A stretch of DNA of 64,000 nucleotides from Candidatus Rhodoferax mariagerensis (lineage in GTDB: Bacteria; Pseudomonadota; Gammaproteobacteria; Burkholderiales; Burkholderiaceae_C). The notes beneath the pieces are model-generated. The model did not search any database. It worked only from the letters and a program-made list of their open reading frames with translations, and had not been told where the DNA came from. The stretch lies in the NCBI GenBank assembly GCA_016719055.1, contig JADKAW010000028.1, positions 15,030 through 79,029 of the forward strand, read 5' to 3'. Shown here piece after piece: positions 8,190-18,353 of this stretch. Position 1 is the first letter of the stretch. Every line of letters begins with the position of its first letter. The position numbers were made by a program, and so were the translations under genes.

Positions 8190-8980
8190 ACGCGCCGCTT
8201 GCCGAACCTCTGCCCGCCGACGTTCGCCTGATGAACGCGGTGGCCGGCCTGCTGTTCACTGCCGCAATGTTGCTGGGTCTGGGCGCGCTGCTGATGTGGG
8301 GTGCGCGCCTGCCGCAGTTTGCCATCACCGGCATTAGTGTCACAGGTGATGTGGCGCACTACAACGCGCTGACCCTGCGTGCCAACGTGGTGCCACATCT
8401 GGAAGGCACCTTTTTCACGCTGAACCTGAAAGCTGCACGCAAGGTATTTGAGTCGGTACCGTGGGTGCGCCAGGCGGTGGTGCGGCGCGAGTTTCCAAAC
8501 CGCCTGCGGGTCCAATTGCAGGAGCACCAGGCTGTGGCATTCTGGGGGCTGGAGGGCGACTCGCGTCTGGTCAACAGCTTTGGTGAGGTGTTTGAGGCCA
8601 ATGTGGGTGAGGTGGACCAGGACAACCTGCCCAGGCTGAATGGCCCTGAGGGCCAGTCGGCCCAGGTGCTGGCCATGCATCAGACTCTACAGCCGCTGTT
8701 TACCCCCATGGATTTGACGCTCGATATGCTGGAGCTGACACCGCGCGGCGGCTGGCGGGCGCAGCTCGATACCGGCACGGCACTGGAGCTCGGCAGCGGC
8801 AGCGCGCCCGAACTGATCGCGCGTGCCCAGCGTTTTCTGAGCACCGTGACGCAGGTCACCGCCCGCTACCAGCGCCGCCCAAGCCAGCTGGCATCGGCAG
8901 ATTTGCGCCATACGGACGGTTATGCGATTCGCCTGGAAGGGGTGAGTACGCTGGGTGTGGGCGAGATCAAAAAACAGTAA
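8186..8980 (+). CDS. ftsQ: Cell division protein FtsQ
   Basis: Bitopic divisome protein of 264 residues. A cytoplasmic tail of ~20 residues is followed by one membrane segment (AVAGLLFTAAMLLGLGALLMW). The POTRA domain begins at FAITGISVTGDV and continues with SVPWVRQAVVRREFPNRLRVQLQEH, typical of FtsQ. The remainder is the periplasmic beta domain that binds FtsB and FtsL. The ATG at 8186 overlaps the ddl stop and replaces the in-frame upstream start at 8147. Confidence 0.94.
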   Translation: MNAPLAEPLPADVRLMNAVAGLLFTAAMLLGLGALLMWGARLPQFAITGISVTGDVAHYNALTLRANVVPHLEGTFFTLNLKAARKVFESVPWVRQAVVRREFPNRLRVQLQEHQAVAFWGLEGDSRLVNSFGEVFEANVGEVDQDNLPRLNGPEGQSAQVLAMHQTLQPLFTPMDLTLDMLELTPRGGWRAQLDTGTALELGSGSAPELIARAQRFLSTVTQVTARYQRRPSQLASADLRHTDGYAIRLEGVSTLGVGEIKKQ

Positions 8981-9001
8981 TGCAAGACAACAGGTGACGT
9001 C

Positions 9002-10231
9002 ATGGCAAAAGAGTACAAGGATTTGGTTGTCGGTCTGGACATCGGCACCGCCAAGGTGATGGTGGTGGTGGCCGAGGTCATGCCCGGTGGCGAGCTCAAG
9101 CTGGCTGGCCTGGGCGTGGCCCCCAGCAATGGCTTGAAACGCGGCGTAGTGGTCAACATTGATGCCACGGTGCAGAGCATTCAGCAGGCGCTTCGTGAGG
9201 CCGAGCTGATGGCCGACTGCAAGATCACCCGGGTTTACACCGGCATCACCGGCAGCCACATCCGGGGCATCAACTCGCACGGCATGGTGGCCATCAAGGA
9301 CCGCGAGGTCACCCACGCCGATGTGGCCCGCGTGGTGGAAACCGCCAAAGCCATCAACATCTCGACCGACCAGCGCCTGCTGCTGGTGGAGCCGCAAGAG
9401 TTCATCATCGATGGGCAGGACGTGAAAGAGCCGATCGGCATGAGCGGCATCCGCCTTGAAGCCAAGGTGCACATCGTGACCGGTGCGCAGAGTGCCGCTG
9501 AGAACATCATCAAATGTGTGCGCCGTTGCGGCCTGGAAGTGGAGCAACTCATGCTCAACCCGCTGGCCAGCAGCCAGTCGGTGTTGACCGAGGATGAGCG
9601 TGAACTGGGCGTAGCCCTTGTGGATATTGGGGCGGGCACTACAGATTTAGCAATCTTTACCAACGGCGCGATTCGCCACACTGCCGTTATCCCGATTGCT
9701 GGCGACCTGATCACCAGCGACATTGCCATGGCGCTGCGCACGCCCACCAAAGACGCCGAAGAGATCAAGGTTGAAAACGGCTACGCCAAGCAATTGCTGG
9801 CCGACCCTGAGGCGCAAGTGGAGGTGCCCGGGCTGGGCGATCGCGGCCCGCGCATGCTAAGCCGCCAGGCACTGGCTGGTGTGATCGAGCCGCGGGTGGA
9901 AGAAATTTTCAGTCTGGTGCACCAGGTGATGCGCGAGTCTGGCTTTGAAGAAATGTTGTCCAGCGGCATTGTGCTGACTGGCGGCAGCTGCATCATGCCC
10001 GGCATGGTGGAGTTGGGCGAGGACATTTTTCTCAAACCGGTGCGCCGTGGCATTCCCAAATACACCGGCGCCCTGTCAGACATGGTGGCGCAGCCTCGCG
10101 CTGCCACCGTGATGGGTTTACTCGAAGAAGCCCGCACGGCGCGCCTGCGTGGCTTCAAGGTGGCACAAAAGAACGGCTCCATGAAAACTGCCTTTGGCAG
10201 CATCAAGGACTGGATTGTGGGGAACTTCTGA
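9002..10231 (+). CDS. ftsA: Cell division protein FtsA
   Basis: Actin-like ATPase of 409 residues that tethers FtsZ filaments to the membrane. The phosphate-1 motif VGLDIGTAKVMVVV is near residues 10-23, phosphate-2 LVDIGAGTTDLAIF is near 204, and the adenosine-binding GIVLTGGSCIMPGM is near 320. The C-terminus IKDWIVGNF is the amphipathic membrane-targeting helix. It begins 21 bases after ftsQ. The 141 bases between ftsA and ftsZ carry no gene. Confidence 0.96.
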   Translation: MAKEYKDLVVGLDIGTAKVMVVVAEVMPGGELKLAGLGVAPSNGLKRGVVVNIDATVQSIQQALREAELMADCKITRVYTGITGSHIRGINSHGMVAIKDREVTHADVARVVETAKAINISTDQRLLLVEPQEFIIDGQDVKEPIGMSGIRLEAKVHIVTGAQSAAENIIKCVRRCGLEVEQLMLNPLASSQSVLTEDERELGVALVDIGAGTTDLAIFTNGAIRHTAVIPIAGDLITSDIAMALRTPTKDAEEIKVENGYAKQLLADPEAQVEVPGLGDRGPRMLSRQALAGVIEPRVEEIFSLVHQVMRESGFEEMLSSGIVLTGGSCIMPGMVELGEDIFLKPVRRGIPKYTGALSDMVAQPRAATVMGLLEEARTARLRGFKVAQKNGSMKTAFGSIKDWIVGNF

Positions 10232-10372
10232 TGCTCAAGACCCCGCTCTGGCTCAGCCGCGCTGGCCCACCCCGACGATGGCGATGCATAGATCCACCCA
10301 CAAGCCTTTTGAATCTCTTAATCACCCATTTTTTCAGCAACAATCCACCCCATGAATTATCCGGAGAGCACC

Positions 10373-11647
10373 ATGACCATTGAACTCATCGACGAAGAAT
10401 CGTTTAACCAGGGCACACAGATCAAAGTGATAGGTGTGGGCGGCGGTGGCGGCAACGCTGTGGCCCACATGATCGCCAGTGCGGTGCAGGGCGTGGAGTT
10501 CATTTGTGCCAATACCGATGCACAGGTGCTGTCCACCAGTGACGCGCACCGCGTGATTCAGCTCGGCTCGACCGGTCTTGGCGCTGGCGGCAAGCCCGAC
10601 ATGGCGCGGGAAGCCGCTGAAATCGCCATCGAGCAGATTCGCGAGGCCATTGATGGCGCGCACATGTTGTTCATCACCGCCGGCATGGGTGGTGGCACCG
10701 GCACCGGTGCGGCACCGGTCATTGCCCGGGTGGCGCGTGAAATGGGCATTTTGACGGTGGGCGTGGTCACCAAACCGTTTGAATTTGAAGGCAAACGCCG
10801 CATGGACAACGCCGACAGCGGCTTAGCCGAGCTCGAAGCCAATGTCGATTCACTGATTGTTGTGTTGAACGAAAAGCTGCTTGAAGTGCTGGGCGACCCG
10901 ACGCAGGACGAAGCCTTTGCCCATGCCAATGACGTGCTGAAAAACGCTGTGGGCGGCATTGCAGAAATCATCAACGTGCCCGGCCATGTAAATGTCGACT
11001 TTGAAGACGTGCGCACCGTGATGGGCGAGCCGGGCAAGGCCATGATGGGCACCGCATTGGCCGCCGGCCCGGACCGTGCGCGTATTGCGGCAGAACACGC
11101 GGTGGCATGCCCGCTGCTTGAAGGCATCGACCTGTCAGGAGCCAAGGGCGTGCTGGTGCTGATCACCGCCGCCAAGGGATCGCTGAAACTGTCGGAGTCC
11201 AAACTGGCCATGAACACCATCCGTGCCTATGCGTCGCCCGATGCCCACGTCATTTATGGCACCGCTTACGATGACCATCTGGACGATCAGATTCGCGTTA
11301 CCGTGGTTGCCACGGGGCTAAGCCGTCATGGCATGCGTCCCAAGCTGGTGGTAACCCAGCAACCGCAGGTACAGGTGGGCCTGCGTACCGGCACGCATGA
11401 TGTATCGTATGCGGTACCGACCCAGGACGGTTCTGGCAGCGGACTGCAAACCACGAGCACGCTGGCTGGTCATTCAGGCATCGGCAACAGCATGGCCATG
11501 GGTGTCGGTCCGGGTTCGCAGCCGGACTACCTCAAGCCCAGCGTCTGGCGCAACCGCACTTCGGCGGCGCAAAAGGTGGACGCGCTGTCAAATGGCGGCA
11601 TGGACGACTTCGAGATTCCGGCATTCCTGCGCAAGCAGGCCGATTGA
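10373..11647 (+). CDS. ftsZ: Cell division GTPase FtsZ
   Basis: Tubulin-like GTPase of 424 residues that forms the Z ring. The N-terminal KVIGVGGGGGNAVAHM loop, the GTP-binding signature GGGTGTGAAPV near residues 106-116, and the synergy-loop NVDFEDVRTVM are present. The conserved C-terminal peptide DDFEIPAFLRKQ binds FtsA and ZipA. An upstream in-frame ATG exists at 10352, but the ATG at 10373 has GGAGAG five bases before it and gives the family's usual start MTIEL. Confidence 0.97.
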   Translation: MTIELIDEESFNQGTQIKVIGVGGGGGNAVAHMIASAVQGVEFICANTDAQVLSTSDAHRVIQLGSTGLGAGGKPDMAREAAEIAIEQIREAIDGAHMLFITAGMGGGTGTGAAPVIARVAREMGILTVGVVTKPFEFEGKRRMDNADSGLAELEANVDSLIVVLNEKLLEVLGDPTQDEAFAHANDVLKNAVGGIAEIINVPGHVNVDFEDVRTVMGEPGKAMMGTALAAGPDRARIAAEHAVACPLLEGIDLSGAKGVLVLITAAKGSLKLSESKLAMNTIRAYASPDAHVIYGTAYDDHLDDQIRVTVVATGLSRHGMRPKLVVTQQPQVQVGLRTGTHDVSYAVPTQDGSGSGLQTTSTLAGHSGIGNSMAMGVGPGSQPDYLKPSVWRNRTSAAQKVDALSNGGMDDFEIPAFLRKQAD

Positions 11648-11669
11648 GCCGGTTCGGTAAAATCCGCCT

Positions 11670-12545
11670 GTGCTGAAGCAAAGAACCCTCAAAACCCTGA
11701 CCCGCGCTGTTGGCGTAGGCCTGCACAGTGGACAGCGGGTTGAAATCACGCTGCGGCCGGCGCAGCCTGACACCGGCATTGTGTTTCGTCGAGTCGATTT
11801 ACCACAACCGGTTGACATTGCAGTGTCTGCGCTGGCCGTCACCGACACCCGAATGGCATCGACCATCTCCAACGGCAATGCCAAGGTGCACACGGTCGAA
11901 CACCTGATGTCGGCCTGCGCCGGACTGGGTGTTGACAACTTGTACGTGGACATCACGGCTGAAGAGGTGCCGATTCTGGACGGCTCGGCGGCGTCCTTTG
12001 TATTTTTGCTGCAAAGTTCCGGCATCGAACTGCAAAACGCGCCCCGCCGCTTTATCCGCGTTTTGAAGCCAGTCGAAGTGTGCCAGGGCGAAGGTGCCGG
12101 TGAAAAGTGGGCCAGACTGGAGCCTTACCATGGCTACCGGCTCAATTTTGAAATCGACTTCAGCCACCCGGCGGTCGATTCAACCGGCCAGCGCGTGATC
12201 TTTGACATGAGTACGGGATCATATTCCAAGGACATTGCCCGCGCCCGCACCTTTGGCTTTACCAAAGACGTCGAAATGTTGCGGGCCAACGGCCTGGCTC
12301 TGGGGGGCGGCATGGACAATGCCATCGTCATGGACGATTACAAGGTACTCAACGCTGGTGGCCTGCGTTATGACGATGAGTTCGTCAAGCACAAGATTCT
12401 TGATGCCATGGGAGACTTGTATTTGGTCGGAAAACCGCTGCTGGCCAGTTACAGCGCATTCAGGTCGGGTCACGCGCTCAACAACCTGCTGCTGCGTGAA
12501 TTGCTCAATCACACCGAGGCCTGGGACGTGGTGACTTTTTGGTGA
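11670..12545 (+). CDS. lpxC: UDP-3-O-acyl-N-acetylglucosamine deacetylase, C-terminus cut by a frameshift
   Basis: Zn-dependent deacetylase that commits UDP-GlcNAc to lipid A synthesis. The metal and catalytic residues are present: the His in TVEHLMSA near residue 77, HKILDAMGD near 238-246 and SGHALNN near 265. The annotated frame ends after VVTFW at 291 residues, shorter than the family's ~305. Reading four instead of five T at 12536-12540 continues the protein as FGDEKLAPDGFAKLARAW to a TAA at 12592-12594. The start is GTG at 11670. TAAAAT lies six bases upstream with no Shine-Dalgarno, so the message may be leaderless. Confidence 0.9.
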   Translation: MLKQRTLKTLTRAVGVGLHSGQRVEITLRPAQPDTGIVFRRVDLPQPVDIAVSALAVTDTRMASTISNGNAKVHTVEHLMSACAGLGVDNLYVDITAEEVPILDGSAASFVFLLQSSGIELQNAPRRFIRVLKPVEVCQGEGAGEKWARLEPYHGYRLNFEIDFSHPAVDSTGQRVIFDMSTGSYSKDIARARTFGFTKDVEMLRANGLALGGGMDNAIVMDDYKVLNAGGLRYDDEFVKHKILDAMGDLYLVGKPLLASYSAFRSGHALNNLLLRELLNHTEAWDVVTFW

Positions 12546-12622
12546 CGAAAAACTCGCACCTGACGGGTTTGCCAAGCTGGCTCGGGCCTGGTAATCCGCC
12601 AACGCCGCTGTGCCATTCAGTC

Positions 12623-12799
12623 ATGTTGCTGTTTCGCTGGACCATGCTGATGCTGCTGCTAGCGGCTGGTGTTTGTTTTGTATTTTGGGTTGGCACGGGC
12701 CAGGCGCGTTACAAACACTGGGGACTGAAAATTCTGAAATGGACTTTGATTGCAGCGTTTGGCTTTTTTGCCGTGCTGGTGCTTGAGCGCGTGGCCTGA
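12623..12799 (+). CDS. Small two-helix membrane protein, 58 aa
   Basis: A short ORF read from ATG 12623 with two hydrophobic segments (residues 5-23, LMLLLAAGVCFVFWVG, and 40-55, TLIAAFGFFAVLVLE) separated by a basic loop ARYKHWGLKILKW. The frame is open upstream to 12539, but that part is the out-of-frame lpxC tail. I recall similar small membrane proteins after lpxC in Comamonadaceae, with no known function. It is followed by a strong terminator, which makes it the likely last gene of the dcw transcript. Confidence 0.65.
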   Translation: MLLFRWTMLMLLLAAGVCFVFWVGTGQARYKHWGLKILKWTLIAAFGFFAVLVLERVA

Positions 12800-12846
12800 G
12801 CTTGAAAGGTGCTGGTGACTACGCCCTTGTGCATTGGGCTCATCGG

Positions 12847-12874
12847 AAAAAAGCCGCCCCAAAGGCGGCTTTTT
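12847..12874. terminator. Bidirectional rho-independent terminator
   Basis: The stem GCCGCC (12853-12858), loop CCAAA and GGCGGC (12864-12869) are flanked by six A on the left and five T on the right, so it can end transcripts from both strands. It lies between the end of the dcw cluster (plus) and the downstream side of pyk (minus). Confidence 0.9.
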
Positions 12875-12879
12875 GAGAT

Positions 12880-13100
12880 CATCTGAACGACTTTGCCGTG
12901 CTGCCAATTTTGTCTCGATCCGTGCCTTGGCGTCAGCCAGTGCGATGGGCAAGTGGTGCGGCAGCTGTGTCAACAGCTCGGCACGCAGCAAGACCTCGTC
13001 AACCCAGGTAGCCTTGCCGATGCAGATCACTGTCTTGAACCTAGTAGTTCGTTTCACCAATCCCAATACATGAAATCGTGTCTTTTTCCGTCCTGCGCAA
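12880..13100. other. Region between terminator and pyk with no supportable gene
   Basis: The minus strand is open from 13255 to 12659. The part around 13060-12900 reads like protein (KTVICIGKATWVDEVLLRAELLTQ split over two short blocks), with no good start codon, and it runs through the terminator without a stop. I recognise no family. It could be the remnant of a decayed gene downstream of pyk. Confidence 0.3.
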
Positions 13101-13103
13101 TGC

Positions 13104-14534
<1,431 letters not shown>

Positions 14535-14571
14535 GTAGAAGTTCCCGTGTAATAAAGTTTCGCGATTCTCA

Positions 14572-14599
14572 CACATAAGCAGTTACAAAGCTGCGTCAA
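14572..14599 (-). promoter_or_regulatory. Candidate pyk promoter
   Basis: On the minus strand TTGACG (14599-14594), a 16-base spacer and TATGTG (14577-14572) stand 38 bases before the pyk start. The -35 is good and the -10 is moderate. Confidence 0.4.
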
Positions 14600-14683
14600 G
14601 TTCGCAAGGCATGGCGATGTTTGTGGGCAAATAGCCATTGCAACTTGTTGCCGCTCACACTGCCAGACCAATCGCGCGCTCGT

Positions 14684-15313
14684 TTATCTTCCCAGAACTG
14701 GAAACAGTTTGATCAATCCATCTGACATCACTTCCACAGCGAGCGCCGCCAAAATCAATCCCATCAGCCGGGTCATGACGTTGATGCCGGTCTTGCCCAA
14801 GCCCCGGGCAATGGGCTGAGCCAGCGAAAAACACAGCGCTGTGGCCAGAGCGACGACCACGCCGTAGCCCACCAGGGTGCCAAGTTGCCATATGGTTCGG
14901 GCCTTTTCGGCATAAATCACCACCGTGGACATGGTTGCCGGCCCGGTCAACAGCGGGATGGTCAGCGGCACCACCGCAATACTGGCGCGCGCTGACGCAT
15001 CGTGCATTTCTTCTTCGTTGGACTTGGCCTCGGCCGGCTGGGCGTTGAGCATGGCCAGGGCAGAAGTCAATAGCAACATGCCACCCCCCACCTGAAAGCT
15101 GGCCAGCGAAATACCAAAAAACTCTAAAATATGCAGGCCCATCAGGGCACTGGTAGCTATCACCACAAACGTGCTGAAAGACGCGATCCAGATGGTGCGA
15201 CTGCGCTGCTGGGGCGTGAAATCCTGCGTGTAGTGAATGAAAAACGGCACGATGGCCAACGGGTTGACGATGGCCAGCAAAGTGACGAGAGGTTTGAAAT
15301 CCATGGCAGGCAT
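14684..15313 (-). CDS. MarC family integral membrane protein
   Basis: A 209-residue protein with about six membrane segments and the family pattern at the N-terminus (KPLVTLLAIVNPLAIVPFFI). Two further hallmark stretches are visible: LGHILEFFGI-like HILEFFGISLASFQVGGGMLLL and AVVPLTIPLLTGPATMSTVV. MarC proteins were once linked to multiple antibiotic resistance, but their function is not settled. Two starts are possible, ATG 15313 and ATG 15304. I took 15313 because AGGCG lies seven bases upstream. It is divergent from the dienelactone hydrolase gene. Confidence 0.85.
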   Translation of the reverse strand: MPAMDFKPLVTLLAIVNPLAIVPFFIHYTQDFTPQQRSRTIWIASFSTFVVIATSALMGLHILEFFGISLASFQVGGGMLLLTSALAMLNAQPAEAKSNEEEMHDASARASIAVVPLTIPLLTGPATMSTVVIYAEKARTIWQLGTLVGYGVVVALATALCFSLAQPIARGLGKTGINVMTRLMGLILAALAVEVMSDGLIKLFPVLGR

Positions 15314-15391
15314 GTTAATCGCCTGCGTTCGTGGTGGCGAAAATCTTTTAGCATTGGACTTGAAACAAGACACCTACACAAGGACGCCACC

Positions 15392-16078
15392 GTGACGAAC
15401 ATGATTGAATTGACGGCTACCGACGGATTTGTTTTTCCGGTTTATCAGGCGCTTGCACACGGCCCGGTAAAAGGCGCAGTGGTAGTGGTGCAAGAGATTT
15501 TTGGTGTCAATGCCCACATCCGCGCGGTAGCCGATGGTTTTGCGGCTCAGGGCTATCTGGCGCTGGCACCCTCGACTTTTCACCGGGTCAAGCCAGCGGT
15601 AGAACTCGCCTACACCCCTGAGGACATTGCCGCTGGTGTCGCTCTGAAGGCGCAGGTCGAAGCGCTGCCGCCACCGGGCGTACTGCAGGACCTGCAGGCC
15701 ACCGTTGATCATGGCGTCGCGGCGGCGGGCAAGGTTGGGATGATCGGTTATTGTTGGGGCGGCTTGTTGACCTGGCGCGTCGCTTGTCAACTGCGCCAGG
15801 TCACGGCAGCAGTGCCCTATTACGGTGGCGGCATGACACAAGCGGCCGAAATTGCCCGTGTGCCCAAAATTCCGGTGCTGGCGCATTTTGCCAGCCACGA
15901 TCTGTCAATTCCCCTTGAAGGAGTTGCGGTTTTCAAGGCGGCGCAACCGCACGTTGAAGTGCATCTGTACGATGCCAGCCATGGGTTCAATTGCGACCAC
16001 CGGGCCGCTTACAACGCACCTGCTGCGGCTTTGGCGCGTGAGCGCACGCTGGACTTTTTTGCACCACTGCTGAATTGA
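15392..16078 (+). CDS. Dienelactone hydrolase family protein
   Basis: Soluble alpha/beta hydrolase of 228 residues. The nucleophile is the Cys of GMIGYCWGG (residue 120), with Asp170 in ASHDLSIP and His197 in DASHGFNCD. The N-terminal VVVVQEIFGVN holds the Glu that orients the Cys in characterised enzymes. The family opens dienelactones or related esters, but the natural substrate here is not evident and no aromatic pathway genes are nearby. GTG 15392 has AGGA seven bases upstream; ATG 15401 is the alternative start. Confidence 0.88.
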   Translation: MTNMIELTATDGFVFPVYQALAHGPVKGAVVVVQEIFGVNAHIRAVADGFAAQGYLALAPSTFHRVKPAVELAYTPEDIAAGVALKAQVEALPPPGVLQDLQATVDHGVAAAGKVGMIGYCWGGLLTWRVACQLRQVTAAVPYYGGGMTQAAEIARVPKIPVLAHFASHDLSIPLEGVAVFKAAQPHVEVHLYDASHGFNCDHRAAYNAPAAALARERTLDFFAPLLN

Positions 16079-16131
16079 CTAAATCTCTTGACCAACGACG
16101 TCGCTGACAGCCTGCTTGTTGCTGAGGATTT

Positions 16132-17178
16132 ATGAAAAAAACGCTTCTAGCCCTTTTGCATAAAGCGCTGATAGCTACGCTACTTGTAGCATTCCAGCAT
16201 GCTGCGTTGTCTGCTGATTACATTGGCCCCCTGTTCGATGCGCATCTGCACTACAACGAAGAAGCGTGGAACGGACAGGCGGGTCCGCATCCGGTGGCCG
16301 ATGTTCTGACGCGGCTCACGCGCAATGGCGTCAAGGCTGTGGTGTCCAACTCGCGTCCCAATGATGGCACCCGGCTGCTAGCAGCAGCGGTTGCAACGCA
16401 AAAACCCGGCAATCATGGCAGCATGGGGGCACCAAAAGCCGATTTGACGGTGGTGCCATTTATTCGCTTGTACCGAACGCGGGACGATTACACCAACTGG
16501 TTTCGAGACGAGTCGATTTACCAGATGGTTGAAGCCGAGTTTGCCAAAGGCACGGCCAGCGGGCCTTATCGTGGCTTGGGTGAGTTTCATCTGTATGACA
16601 GTGCCAATGCCGATGGTGCAGTGGCCAAAAAACTCATGGCATTTGCAGAAAATCAGAAACTTGCAGTGCTGGCGCATGTTGACGATGTGGCGATTGAGCT
16701 GTTGATGGCCAACACGCCTTCCAAAGGCCAGAAAACTCGCCTGATCTGGGCGCATACCGGTATCGGTGGTGCATCGATTGCGCGGGTGGACGCGCTGCTG
16801 GGCAAATATCCATTGTTGATGGGGGAACTGTCATACCGGCCCGGTTTGACCTGTGGCGAAGCGACAGGCGCTGAGCGACTCTGCCCCGAATGGCGCACCT
16901 TGTTGCTCAAACACCCCACGCGGTTTTTGATCGGGTCTGATACCTGGGTTAACCAGCGCTGGCAGTATTACGACGCGTTGATGCAAGGGTATCGCCAGTG
17001 GCTGGGAGATTTGCCCCAAGAAGTTGCGCGCAAGGTGGCCTGGAACAACGGCGCAGCCCCTGTTTGGCCTGCCACTTTTAGCGCCTTGACGGCTGAGGCA
17101 CGGTCAACGGTTACTGCGGGTCAAATAGCGCTTGCGCCAGAAAAAAAGCCCCAGGCTGACAGCGACCACCAGCATTAG
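16132..17178 (+). CDS. Exported amidohydrolase family protein
   Basis: A 348-residue protein with an N-terminal signal peptide (KKTLLALLHKALIATLLVAF then HAALSA). The mature part starts with the metal-binding FDAHLHYNEEAW (His38, His40) of TIM-barrel metal hydrolases. LAVLAHVDD, LIWAHTGIGG and FLIGSDTWVN supply the other usual ligands (His, His, Asp). The start is supported by GAGGA eight bases before ATG. Most of the signal peptide is encoded by a dispersed repeat. The last 75 bases overlap the 3' end of the convergent corA-like gene. The substrate is unknown. Confidence 0.82.
   Translation: MKKTLLALLHKALIATLLVAFQHAALSADYIGPLFDAHLHYNEEAWNGQAGPHPVADVLTRLTRNGVKAVVSNSRPNDGTRLLAAAVATQKPGNHGSMGAPKADLTVVPFIRLYRTRDDYTNWFRDESIYQMVEAEFAKGTASGPYRGLGEFHLYDSANADGAVAKKLMAFAENQKLAVLAHVDDVAIELLMANTPSKGQKTRLIWAHTGIGGASIARVDALLGKYPLLMGELSYRPGLTCGEATGAERLCPEWRTLLLKHPTRFLIGSDTWVNQRWQYYDALMQGYRQWLGDLPQEVARKVAWNNGAAPVWPATFSALTAEARSTVTAGQIALAPEKKPQADSDHQH
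16141..16195 (+). repeat. Dispersed AT-rich repeat encoding a signal peptide core
   Basis: The core is TTCTAGCCCTTTTGCATAAA followed by GCGCTGATAGCTACGC. It differs from the copy at 21551-21598 by a few bases and lies in frame within codons 4-21 of the amidohydrolase gene, coding LLALLHKALIATLLVA. Confidence 0.8.
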
Positions 17179-18273
17179 CCCGATGACCCACCACAGCCCT
17201 AGCTGCTGATGAATCAACGGCATGACTTCAAAGTTCATGCCAAAAAAACCTGTCACCAGATTCAGGGGCAAAAAAATGGCAGTCAGCGCGGTGAGTGTGC
17301 GCATGATTTCGTTGGTACGGTTGCTTTGGGCGTTGAAGTGAATTTGGACGGCCGTTTCAGCGTTGTGCTCAAGCTGGCGTACATGATGCACCACACGCTC
17401 GATGTGCTCAAGTACATCGCGGCTGCGCACCTGTAGCATGTCTCGTTCATGCTGGCTCAGGTGGACGTCTTCCTCAGGCCAGGTTTTCAGGGCTTCGATC
17501 CAGTCTTGCACGGCGGTGCGCTGGTCATCACAAATTTCTTCGAGTTGGTGCAGCGACTGGCGCGCATCAAGCAAAGTGCTCCAATTGGCAAAACGCGCTC
17601 TGGGGTTGAGCAGCTGGGCTTGCCAGTGATCGAGCTGATGGCTAAGCTCGCGGCGCAGCGCCAGAAAGCCGTCCACCATATGGTTGACGATGCGCAGCAT
17701 CAGGTCAGCCGGGTTGCCTGGCACACCGCGCGCCCCGACTGAGCGGCTGTCTGGGGCGGTCATGCCAGTGTCGGCACTGGTTGGGCTTGCGCCGGCGCCG
17801 GCGGACAACAAGCGCTGGGCGTAGCCGTCGCGCATGGCGCAGTCTTGCGGATGAACCGAAAGCAAAACATGGTCAAGCACCACAAAGCCCACCGGATTGG
17901 TATCTATTCGCCGCAGAATCGGCGGCCCGCTGCGTTTGGGTAAGGATTCGGACTTTCGGCCTTGCGTCAGGTCGCCTGTGGCAGCCGATTGCGCCAAGCC
18001 GCGAAACACCAGCAGGTCATACTGTGAGGTGTAGTCAAAACGCGACGGAATCTGCAGGTTAAGCAGGTCTGCCACGTGCAGGTCCACCAATTGGAGCGCA
18101 CACAGCCGCTGCAGTGTGGTCTGAATCTGTGCTTGCATTTGCTCAAATTCGGTTCGGTTACAGGTCAACCACAGGTAGCCCTGTGCTGGCAAGCTCAGAT
18201 CATCCAAGGTCTCGGGCAGTACCCCGGTCTTGAGCTCGGTGACGCTGGTACCGTGAAGCGAAAAGATGCGCAT
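17104..18273 (-). CDS. CorA-type (CorA/ZntB family) divalent cation transporter
   Basis: A 389-residue protein with a long cytoplasmic N-terminal domain and two C-terminal membrane helices. The first helix ends with the channel signature, here FFGMNF in the context ALTAIFLPLNLVTGFFGMNFE, instead of the common YGMNF. The second helix is LWWVIGLMLVVAVSLGLFFW, followed by basic residues. Family members form pentamers that pass Mg2+, Co2+ or Zn2+; the ion cannot be told from sequence. ATG 18273 is used. The region around residues 165-190 (GASPTSADTGMTAPDSRSVGARG) is a low-complexity linker. Confidence 0.88.
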   Translation of the reverse strand: MRIFSLHGTSVTELKTGVLPETLDDLSLPAQGYLWLTCNRTEFEQMQAQIQTTLQRLCALQLVDLHVADLLNLQIPSRFDYTSQYDLLVFRGLAQSAATGDLTQGRKSESLPKRSGPPILRRIDTNPVGFVVLDHVLLSVHPQDCAMRDGYAQRLLSAGAGASPTSADTGMTAPDSRSVGARGVPGNPADLMLRIVNHMVDGFLALRRELSHQLDHWQAQLLNPRARFANWSTLLDARQSLHQLEEICDDQRTAVQDWIEALKTWPEEDVHLSQHERDMLQVRSRDVLEHIERVVHHVRQLEHNAETAVQIHFNAQSNRTNEIMRTLTALTAIFLPLNLVTGFFGMNFEVMPLIHQQLGLWWVIGLMLVVAVSLGLFFWRKRYLTRSNR

Positions 18274-18330
18274 GCTCAACCTGTTTTCTTGGGTATATTT
18301 GCCTGTATCCCTTTTTATATATAGGAATAC

Positions 18331-18353
18331 AGCTATCTAATTTGTAGTAATTT
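18331..18353 (-). repeat. Fragment of the dispersed repeat at the hemB stop
   Basis: AGCTATCTAATTTGTAGTAA matches the outer part of the repeat family (GATAGCTA plus TTTGTAGTAA). It supplies the last codons of hemB (LLQIR) and its TAG stop. Confidence 0.5.

Noticed and set aside
15116..15160. Possible dispersed repeat copy in marC
   Set aside because: The stretch encodes normal MarC residues (GLHILEFFGIS), and the likeness to the repeat is limited to short words.
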